A DNA stretch of 64,000 bases from Termitomyces sp. T153 (lineage: Eukaryota; Basidiomycota; Agaricomycetes; Agaricales; Lyophyllaceae), in NCBI GenBank assembly GCA_018296165.2, contig JACKQL020000057.1:62001-126000 (forward strand), read 5' to 3'. Below, piece after piece: positions 55,915 through 64,000 of the stretch. The notes under the pieces were generated by a model that saw only the letters and a list, made by a program, of their open reading frames with translations, did no database searches and was not told where the DNA came from. The position numbers and the translations under genes are program-made. Numbering within the stretch: the stretch's first letter is position 1; each line of letters begins with the position of its first letter.

Positions 55915-57565
55915 TCACTCTTTCCCCGGAACCCCTGCCACCCCCACCCCCAAATCAATCTCCATCTGGGCCTGCACCACTGCCAAGACCTCTGCCAACT
56001 CTGGCAAAGCCTCCCCTGCGTCTGCCGCCACTTCCCACCATGACCCTGGGGCCACTGCGTTATGCTGCCGATGCCCCACCAGCAACCTCCCCACCCTTGC
56101 CATCCCCTGCTGCAACTCCGGAGGCTGACCCATGGACATCTCCTGACCCCAAAAACAACCCATTTTAGTAACAGACAGAGAATTGGGAAAGACACTTACA
56201 AAGAATCCCCATGCACCCTGAAGCAGCCTCATTGGCCAGCCAATCCTCCCTCTGCCTCACTGCCTCCAACTCCACCCACAGTGAACCACCCTCTGGCACC
56301 ATTCCCTGCTCCTCCACCTCCTCCACAGGCTGCACCTCCTGCTGCATCAGATGCTCCCGCAAGCCCCATACCTCTGGCACTTGCTCTGTCGCCACTTGCT
56401 CCAAGGTGTTCTGTGCCCACTCCAATGCCTCCTTCTCCACCCATGCCACATCTCAATCCTCCCTTGCCTGGTGAAGCTCCCCCTCCTATGCCATCAATGC
56501 TGCTATTAGAACCTCCACCTGCTTGTGAAGGAAGACCTCCATGATCAAAGGTGGGGGCTCTGGAGAACTTGACACTCATCCCAAGGGTGTGCCTGGGGTA
56601 GAAGAGTAAATGTGAAACTCCGGAGGACCCACCATTGGCTTGTGCCCCCATGGCCTCTTGCTGGGCCCTGCCCCCAACAGCGGAGAAACTCTCTGCTTCC
56701 CATAGTCTGCCACTGAGGAAGCCCCCTCCCTCTGCCCACTCCATGGAGGCCCTACCTGCCCCGCAAACCACCCCGCAGACCGCCCCATGCTGCCCTCCCC
56801 CGACACCCGGGTCTTCCATGCCTTGCCCAGCTGACCCCACACCCAGTCCTCATCCTACCCCTGCTCTGCAGCAATGCACACCACTTGCCACTCCAACAAA
56901 ATCAAGCACTTCTTGTGGCTCACATGACACAGAAGGCAAACAGAAGTGTCACATCGCAAGCCCACAGAGGGCGCATCAAAAATGCAGGCCTCACCCCACC
57001 ATGCACAGAGAACACACTAAAAACAACTGATCAGCACACGCAACAAAAGAGAACTCAAAGACTCACCGGGGCCTCATTTTGACACCATTCTAGTGTTGGA
57101 GGGCCCCAAACTTGTGCCAATGCCCTTGCAAACTCCTCTGCCGTCATCTCCACCTGAGGGATTTGCTGCAATGGTGGGACCCCTTCTGTGTCCCCCACCA
57201 CCAATTGGGGCACTGTGGGATGGAATTTGGCCTGCCTAGGACCCCCCAAGGAACCCACCACTGCTGCAGACAACTCTGCAAAACTCCATCAGCCACCCTG
57301 AGAAAACAAGTTGACACTGCTCATGACTCTGGTACATGGCACTAGCTCAGCGCTGACACTTGAACTCCTCCCTCTCACTGTCATACACAATCACCTCATC
57401 CGCATCTGAAAACAACGAAGTGGGGGAAGTGGCTGAGTAACTAGGAGAGGACATGACAAAAGATTTGGGAAGCCCTGAGGTACGTCCAAGGCTTTTTAAT
57501 TGATTGGGAAGAACCCCCTGACAAAGCGGCAGCCACACTTTGACTTTGCCTCCCATGCTGCCATC
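55915..57565 (-). pseudogene. Antisense Zn2Cys6-like coiled-coil gene of E2
   Basis: The start is at about 57565 (MAAWEAK), with a 1-base shift before KVKVWLPLCQGVLPNQLKSL; FSDADEVIVYDSEREEFKCQR follows. MTAEEFARALAQVWGPPTLEWCQNEAPV leads to an intron 57066-57017 with donor GTGAGT and acceptor TTTTTAG. Immediately after, CVLCAWWGEAC and, 15 residues on, CLLCHVSHKKC (57016-56906) give all six cysteines with no stop between them. LLEWQVVCIAAEQG follows, then coiled coil. The second intron donor GTAAGT is at 56199. After it about 25 residues present in other copies are deleted, and PPELQQGMARVGRLLVGHRQ...GSWWEVAADAGEALPELAEVL ends at 55915. Confidence 0.75.
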
Positions 57566-57635
57566 ACTTGCTGCGGATTGATCAATATTACTTGGCTTTG
57601 ACTTCTATGCCCCTGCCAATCCCTGACCCACTCCC

Positions 57636-58786
57636 TGTCACGACCCGTCCCCTGAACCCCCGCACATCGCCCATCAACCCCCTGAACCCCCAAAAAAACC
57701 CCGACGCTCTGCCAAACTTCCGCCCATGCCCCATGCCTATTTTGGCTAACTCCAACGCCTCCCCGGCTAACTCCGATGGCCCCCTGGCCAACTTCGGTGC
57801 CTTCCCCACAGCCACTGACACTTACCCTGGATCTCCCAAACCCCAAGAACCACCCCCGCTGTTCCCGATCTTTGCCACCCATCATCAACTCAACACCCTG
57901 GTTCCTCCGACCTATTCCAGAGTATCACGACAACCTCGGGGTGACCCGCGTTCCCCAATGATCCCATCAACATATCAGCGCGGCCCAATCCTTGATTGCA
58001 ACCAACACCCGCCCACTCTGTCGAGCTCCGCCAAGCCCCGCCACCGCAGCCGACGTACCCCAAAGTTCTCCGGTAGTCAGTATATAAGCCGTCGAGTAGC
58101 TTTTCGTACTCTAGTCTTGATATTGCTTAACGTTACCTATGGTCTGATTGTTTCCTTTTTGTGTTTTGTGCTTCGTGTTTTGTGTCTTGTTCTCCTTACT
58201 CTCAGTCTCCCAGTCTTATCTCAGTCTCCCGGTCTTATCTCAGTCTCCATTTCGTTATCGTTCTCGTTATCGTTTCGTATCTCCACTTGAATCTACTCTT
58301 GTTCCATATCGACTCCATTCCATTTCATCTGACGCTGTCTCGGTGACTCCATCTGACCATTGTGCCCAAGTCCTCATCAACCTAAACGACCTCACGAACT
58401 CCACGATTACGATCACAAACTCTGACACCCTTTCACCAGGTCCAAACCTCGCTCTTCACTCAGTCCCAGACTCCATCAACTCCAAATGATCTCCCATCAA
58501 ACCCTGGCTCCGCTCCCATTGATCACACAGCCACCTATTCCTTTGCTTCTGCAAATCTCCCATATGGTCTTCTGCCTGAACCCTGCCAAGACCGTCTCAT
58601 TCCCTTGCAATCCGACTTCTCCGGACCTCCCCGGATCTGTCTGGATCACATCCCACCAACCATCCGCACGAACCATCAGTGCCCAGAACGTTTTCGAGTG
58701 TTCGGTTACCAGTGCAAGGGGATCACGCCCACCTAGTAAGGACTCGCCCAGTGCAGCTGAGCCCCCAAGGTCAGCGGAACCTGACA
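57636..58786 (+). repeat. Young solo family B LTR in E2 (TSD CTCCC)
   Basis: It begins TGTCACGACCC and ends GCGGAACCTGACA, with CTCCC at 57631-57635 and 58787-58791. It lies between the start of the E2 antisense gene and the E2 polypurine tract. By hand count its first 500 bp hold about thirty CpG, whereas the solo LTR at 8839 has none in the same stretch. It is therefore the youngest LTR in the window and the best guide to the undamaged family B sequence. AGTCTTGATATT is at 58113-58124. Confidence 0.9.
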
Positions 58787-58814
58787 CTCCCCGCATCTCG
58801 AGGGTCTCAATGCT

Positions 58815-59960
58815 GAAGGGGGAGTGATGTCATGACCTGTTCCCGGGACCCCTGTACATCGCCAACAAACCCCTGTCCCTCCAGAACCTCCCCTAATGCT
58901 CTGTCAAACTTTCCCAGCACTCTGTGCCTACTCCAGCTAACTCCAACACATTCTCAGCTAACTCTGATGGCCCCCTGGCCAACTCCAATGTCTTCCCCAC
59001 AGCCACCAGTGCTTTCCCTGGATCTCCTGAATCCCTGGGACCACTCCCCTGCCGTGCCTGACCCTATTACACATCATCAACTCAACACCCTAGCTCCTCT
59101 GACTTACCTTGGAGTATCATGACAACCTTGGCATGGACTGCATCAACAATTGATCCCATCAACATATCAACACAGCCCACCCTCTGGTCATAACCAACAC
59201 CCATTGACTCCGTTGAGCTCCGCCAAGCCCCACCACTACAGCCGACATTCTCAGAGCTCTCCAGTAGTCAGTATATAAGATGTAGAGTAGCTCTTTGTAC
59301 TCTAGTCTTGAGATTACCTACCTTACCTGATGTGTTTCTGATTGTTTCTTCCCATGTTTTGTGTTCTGTGTCTCATTTTCCTTATTCTCAGTCTCCCGGT
59401 CTTGTCTTGTCTCTATTCTGTTGTCATTTCATTATCATTCCATGTCTCTGCCTAAATCTATTCTTGCTCTTGTCTTGTCTCTGTCTCATTTTGTTTGACT
59501 CCATCTCATCTCATTTGATTCTGTCTATCATGTTCAAGTCCTCCCAACCATAACGCCCTCACAAACTCCATGATTACAATTATGAACCTCTGACACTCCT
59601 TCCCCAACTCCACACCTCACTACATGCTCAGCTCCAAATCCTATCAATCCCCATTGATCCCCCATCAGAACTCTGGCTCTGCTCCCATCATTTGCATAGC
59701 CTCCACCTCCTCCGCATCTGCAACACTCACATATGGACTTATGCCTGAACCCCGCCAAGCCTGTCCCCCTTCCCTGCAACCCATCCTCTACTCCTCTGGA
59801 CCTCCCCAGACTTGCTTGGATCAATTCCCACTAACTATCCTCACAAGTCCCCAGTGTTTGGAACACCTTCAAGTGCCCAGTTGTCAGTGCAGGGAATCAC
59901 GTCTGCCTAGTAAGGACTTGCCCAATGTAGCTGAGCCTCCATGGTCAGCGGAACCTGACA
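58815..59960 (+). repeat. Polypurine tract and 3' LTR of E2
   Basis: GAAGGGGGAGTGA precedes TGTCATGACCTG at 58828. The LTR ends GCGGAACCTGACA at 59960. The primer stretch is AGTCTTGAGATT (59304-59315), the same variant as in the 5' LTR, so the two LTRs belong together. Confidence 0.9.
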
Positions 59961-59965
59961 GCTGC

Positions 59966-61180
59966 CTTCCAATATACCTTGAAATTGATACAAAGGCCTG
60001 TGGTACCCCAACCAGTGATGCTCAACTCCTCCAACCAACTCTGCCACCACTCTGGACTTGACCACTATTGCCCCATCACCCAACCCCATTGACTCCAGAA
60101 GCCTCAACATTAAAATCATCAGTGCCATCCCCTTTGCACACATCCTACAAAATGGCACCCCCACCTTCCAGTTACAAATCATGCCAGCCCTACCAGAGGA
60201 GCACCTCCATGCAGAAACTACTGTGCTGGAGAGCAAAAGGGAGGAACAGATCCTATCTGAAGTAGTTTCTCCAAAGTATCATGAATTTGCTGACATGTTC
60301 TCTGAAGGGAGTGCCAAAGAACTTCCCCCACACTGCTCCTATGATCACAAGATTGACCTCAAAGAAGGCACCTCACCCCCATTTGGTAAAATCTACAATA
60401 TGTCCAAGATTGAGCTTCAAGCCCTGAAGGAGTACCTTGATGACATGCTTGGTAAGGGCTTCATACACCTGTCAATCTCCACTGCCGGTGCTCTGGTCTT
60501 GTTTGCCAAGAAGAAAGATGGATCACTCTGACTCTGTGTGGATTATCAGGGACTCAACAAAGTCACCAAAAAGAACCAGTATTCCCTCCCCCTGATTGGA
60601 GACCTTGTTGACTGCCTCCACAGAGCCAAGATCTACACAATGATAGATCTCTGCTCTGGCTACAACAACGTCCGGATTGCTCTGGGACATGAATGGAAGA
60701 CCACCTTTCACACCTGCTATGGCCTCTTTAAGTACCTTGTGATGCCCTTCAGAATGACTAACTCCCCTGCCACTTTCCAGTACTTTATGAACAACATCTT
60801 CCATGACATGAACAACATTTTCATTATTGTGTACCTGGACAACATACTGATCTACTCAAATTTGCCAGCAGAGCATCCAGAGCATGTCTGCTGCATCTTA
60901 GAACAACTCTGGAAGTACTATCTCCACACCAAACCCAAACAATGCTCCTTCCACACAATGGAGATCAAATACCTTGGAGTCATCATCATTTCCAATGGCA
61001 TGCACATGAACCCTGCCAAGGTTGATGCAATACTCAACTGGCCCCTGCTGCAAAATGTCAAGGAGGTACAGTCATTTCTGGGGTTTGCTAACTTTTATTG
61101 CTGTTTCATCAACAACTACTCTGGAATCACCAAACCCCTCAACCGACTCATGCAGAAGGACACCCCTTGGGATTGAGACA
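59966..61180 (+). pseudogene. pol: Reverse transcriptase of B1-II
   Basis: B1-II pol resumes here. EVVSPKYHEFADMFSEGSAKELPPHCSYDHKIDLKEGTSPPFGKIYNMS (blocks at 60255-60405) is the pre-RT linker; LFAKKKDGSL ends at a TGA near 60529. The next frame is open for 212 codons: DYQGLNKVTKKNQYSLPLI, YTMIDLCSGYNNVRIALGHEWKTTF, YLVMPFRMTNSPATFQYFMNNIF, then VYLDNILIYSNLPAEH. The catalytic YLDD reads YLDN. The thumb (YLGVIIISNGMHMNPAKVDAI and FLGFANFYCCFINNYSGITKPLN) ends at a TGA at 61174-61176. It is the best preserved RT in the window. Confidence 0.9.
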
Positions 61181-61600
61181 GCAAGTGCCAAAGTGTATTC
61201 CTCCTCCTGAAGAAAGCCTTCACCTCTGCTCTAGTCCTCTGCTATTTCAACCCCTCCCTGCCAATTGTGCTTGAATGCAATGCCTCTGACTACACCATTG
61301 CTGGAATACTTGCCCAGTCCAACTCTGGAGGCCAGGATCTCTGCCACATCACCTTCTACACCCATTTGATAATCTCTGTGGAGCTCAACTACAATATCTA
61401 TGACAAGGAACCCCTTGTGATCATTGAAGCCTTCCATCAGTGGTGGGTCTGACCACAACAATCTGCAATACTTCATAACTACAAAACAACTCAGCCACCA
61501 CCAAGCTTGATAGTCTGAAACCCTCTCAGAGTATGACTTCACCATCCACTACTGCCCCAGATGACTCGGTGCAAAGCCCAACACCCTCACTCAGAGGTCT
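61181..61600 (+). pseudogene. pol: RNase H of B1-II
   Basis: Blocks: PIVLECNASDYTIAGILAQ (61261-61317, the first Asp of CDAS reading Asn), [34 protein letters not shown] (61349-61450), then a short deletion. After it come SDHNNLQYFITTKQLSHHQA (frameshifted) and SEYDFTIHYCPR (61527-61561). The part encoding the middle of the domain (AYLEGSxHxxQVY in B1-I) is lost at 61450, giving a frameshift. Confidence 0.8.
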
Positions 61601-62760
61601 GACATGTATCCAAAAAAGTCATTTGAAGCCAAACAGAATGTGTTCAACCATCAAGTGGTAATCCTCTTTGAACATCTACATGCCATGCTGATTTTAAATG
61701 AAGAAGGAATCCTCCATCAAATCAGAAACTCGCCCCCAGACCCTTTCTTCATCCAGCACAATCCCCGCAACAATTCTGCCAATGAGTTGAGTGCCAAAAA
61801 CCCCTTCACACTGTCTCCAGACCACTGCCTCCTGCTCTGGAGTGGATGAATTCTTGCTCTAGACCACAAGTCAGTTTGCCTTGACATACTCCAGCAACAC
61901 CATGACCACAAGCTCTGGGGACACCCAGGAATTTGTCAAACCCTTCAGCTCATCTCCTGGACATACTTTTAGCCAGGAATGAAGAAGGACGTCACACAAT
62001 ATGTGAGGGCCTGCAAACCTTGTCTCTGGGCCAAGGTACTCTGCCATTGCCCCCATGGATTATTGAAGCCCCTCCCTGTCAGCCAATGCCCCTGGTCCTC
62101 AATATCAATGGATCATATTGTTGAGCTCCCCAACTCCAAAGGTTTCAATGCAATTCTCATTGTTGTCTGCTGCCTCATCAAACAAGCCCTCTTCATCCCC
62201 TGTCACACCACCAACAATGCTCTGGAGTTTGCAAGACTATTCCTCAAACATGCATTCTCCAAGCATGGACTCCTGGATGACATCATCTCTGACTATGGCC
62301 CCCTGTTTGTATCCCATTTTTGGCAATTGCTATACAAGGCGCTCAAAATTAAAACTAATCTCTCCACCACCTATCATTCAGAGACCAATGGACAGACCAA
62401 ATGAGTAAACCAGATGTTGGAACAGTATCTCTGCCTCTATGTTAACTATTTACAGAATGACTGGCACACAGAACTCCCCCTTGCTGAGTTTACCTACAAC
62501 AACATGACCCACTCTTCCACCAGAGTTTCCCCCTTCTACACCAACAAGGGCTATAACTCCCAACTCACCCTATCTCTCAAGGACATCCCTTCTCACATCA
62601 CCTACAAAGTTGCCAAGGACCTCCGATCCCTTCACCAGTTCCTCCGGAACAAGATCAACACCACCAATCAAGCCTACTCCAAGTATGCTGACACCCAATG
62701 CAAACTGACCCCCAACTGGCCCTCCAGCACCTTGGTTTAGCTTGATCAATTAAACCTCAA
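61601..62760 (+). pseudogene. pol: Integrase of B1-II
   Basis: The N-terminal zinc part (HHDHKLWGHPGICQTLQLISW and CKPCLWAKV, 61895-62040) is frameshifted once. The core is open from 61979 for 141 codons: SMDHIVELPNSKGFNAILIVV (first Asp), LLDDIISDYGPLFVSHFWQLL (second Asp), NGQTK then TGA, where the catalytic Glu reads Lys and the next Arg codon is a stop. The tail VNQMLEQYLCLYVNYLQNDW, FTYNNMTHSSTRVSPFYTNKGY, YSKYADTQ is open to 62740. Confidence 0.85.
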
Positions 62761-62769
62761 GACCTGGAG

Positions 62770-63168
62770 GCCCTTGGTCAAGCTCAATCATAAACATTTC
62801 AGCCCCTTCAAAGTCCTCCAGAAGGTCTCCATGCATGCCTATAAGCTTGACCTGCCTCTGGGCCTGAAGGGCCTCCACCCCATGTTCCACATCCAACTCC
62901 TTAAAAAACATGCTCCAGATCCCTTCTCTGGGCAATGCCCCAGTCAACCACCCCCCATTGAAGTTGAGGATGAGTATCACTACAAAGTCAACTGAATCCT
63001 CAACTCCCACATGGTCCATGGCCAACTCTAATACTTGGTCCACTGGAAGGGCTATAGGCCTAAGGATGACACTTGGGAACTCCAAAAAAACCTCAATGAA
63101 GCCCCCAACAAACTCCAGGACTTTTATTGATGGCACCCCACCAAGCTCTGGAACCCCCAAGACTAGCA
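62770..63168 (+). pseudogene. pol: Integrase tail and chromodomain of B1-II
   Basis: [47 protein letters not shown] (62777-62930) is the integrase C-terminal GPY-like part. The chromodomain reads [10 protein letters not shown] then stop, ILNSHMVHGQL, YLVHWKGYRPKDDTWEL, and ends FYxWHPTKLWNPQD before a TAG near 63165. It has the same organisation as in B1-I. Confidence 0.8.
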
Positions 63169-63299
63169 AATACAGATGGGATTCAACTCTCATGAGTAAC
63201 TCTTGGCATGTTTTTATTTTCTTATTTCCTGACACAGTCTAAAAAAACTTAATCACCCCAGGCCAGAGGTCCAATAGATTCATATTTACATGTGTGGTA

Positions 63300-64000
63300 T
63301 TACATAATAATACAGAAGATGCTGGTCCAATGCAGAGTACAAGTCCAAGAAACCCCCTCACTCCTCCTCCTCCTCCAGGATCCTCTGCACCCCACTCCTG
63401 ACCATATCCACCTCCAGCTGCATGACAATGATGGCAAGCACCTCTGGCTGCTCCAGCAATGGCTCTCCCACATCAGTCACAACCTCCCACCATGCCCCGG
63501 GATCTGCTGCACTTCTCCACCAATGCCCCACCAACAGCCACCCCATCTGCCTGAAACCCTGCTCCAACTCCAGCAGAAGCTTCCTGGGCATCTGTGCCAA
63601 CCCATTCTGCATTGAAGCATAAGTGGCTGATGCCCTATCAAGGAGGACATGGTGCTGTCGAACCCAGTCTGGATAACTTGGTATTAGCAGAATGAGATGG
63701 GGGGAAGCAGGTGAACTTACGCATTATTCTCCAACATCTGGAGGCCACCTTGTTGGCCAGCCATTTCTCATGTCACCTCCCCACCTCTGCCCTGACTCCC
63801 TCTGCCTCTGCAGCCCCTTGCCCTACCTCCACCATCTGCTTCACCTGCACCTCCAATTGTGCCAGCCATTCCCACAAACCTCACACCTCCAACAACCCCT
63901 CTGCAATCATCTGCATAGCTGCCTCCAGCTCCCCCCACACCAAGTCCCAACTCCTCCTCACCTTGTCATGCTCCCACTGAACCCCATTACAGTCCTCTGC
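63300..64000 (-). pseudogene. Antisense coiled-coil gene of B1-II, 3' exons (cut by window end)
   Basis: Only the C-terminal exons are inside the window. From the right edge the minus strand reads VQWEHDKVRRSWDLVWGELEAAMQMIAEGLLEV, then WEWLAQLEVQVKQMVEVGQGAA and EKWLANKVASRCWRIM, a Gln/Glu-rich coiled coil. An intron 63720-63669 (GTAAGT donor, GCTAAT branch-like site, CAG acceptor) follows. The last exon reads DWVRQHHVLLDRASATYASMQ, ELEQGFRQMGWLLVGHWWRS, GAWWEVVTDVGEPLLEQPEVL and ends in a poly-Glu stretch at a stop near 63358. The exon is open throughout. Intron place and flanking residues match E0 and E1. Confidence 0.75.

Larger units (their letters stand above)
51186..59960 (+). mobile_element. 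Family B2 element E2 (TSD GCTGC)
   Basis: GCTGC at 51181-51185 and 59961-59965 flank it. Parts: 5' LTR 51186-52316, primer site, interior to 58827 (with a solo LTR at 57636-58786), polypurine tract GAAGGGGGAGTGA (58815-58827), 3' LTR 58828-59960. The LTRs are 1131 and 1133 bp. The interior without the solo LTR is about 5.36 kb. As in E1 it has no recognisable pol but keeps the antisense gene. Confidence 0.9.

Noticed and set aside
1..64000. CRISPR array, bacterial operon or phage features
   Set aside because: No regular direct repeats with unique spacers, no ribosome-binding sites and no bacterial gene; short GT-AG introns and chromodomains point to a fungus.

Overview
The window looks like fungal heterochromatin, most likely from a basidiomycete (Agaricomycetes). 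Reasons: Ty3/gypsy chromoviruses of a kind common in that group, GT-AG introns of about 46-53 bp, and very strong loss of CpG with matching gain of TpG/CpA, as expected where cytosines are methylated. I recognise no ordinary host gene. Almost everything is LTR retrotransposon in various states of decay, nested several levels deep.

Four element types can be separated. Family A is a chromovirus with LTRs of about 340-370 bp (TGTCAGGGG...CCYTACA). Family B has LTRs of about 1.03-1.15 kb (TGTCA...TGACA). B1 copies carry gag, a doubled protease, RT, RNase H, integrase and a chromodomain. B2 copies have the same LTRs, primer site and 3' end but no recognisable pol. Family C is a Ty3 lineage without a visible chromodomain (33.4-35.9 kb). 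X is a further Ty3 remnant (1-489, perhaps also 36.05-36.17 kb).

Layout: 1-22.5 kb is a four-level nest. X is cut by A1; A1 is cut in its RT by B1-I (3578-22278, target-site copies GTAGG/GTGGG); B1-I is cut in gag by A2; A2 is cut by a solo B LTR (8839-10181, target-site copies GTAAC). A clean inversion of 4324-8066 scrambled this nest; reversing it rejoins both an LTR and an integrase frame. 22.5-30.3 kb holds an A gag remnant and a B2 element (E0, minus strand). 30.3-38 kb holds family C, an A fragment (A3) and a probable tRNA-derived SINE. 38.0-64 kb is a second B1 element (B1-II), split by two B2 elements: E1 (42774-51092, CAACC) and E2 (51186-59960, GCTGC). E2 contains a still younger solo LTR (57636-58786, CTCCC). 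CpG content rises with nesting depth, so the order of insertion can be read from base composition.

The most unusual feature is a gene carried antisense to pol, between pol and the 3' LTR, in every B copy that reaches that far. It has conserved short introns, a Zn(II)2Cys6-like cysteine cluster that begins right after one intron, coiled-coil-like segments and a conserved C-terminal block. The B2 copies, which lost pol, kept this gene. Family C carries a similarly built gene (31251-32837), also convergent with its pol and with an intron at the same place before the first cysteine. Families A and B both appear to be self-primed: the primer-binding site is complementary to a stretch of the element's own LTR, in B about 30 nt downstream of a TATA box.
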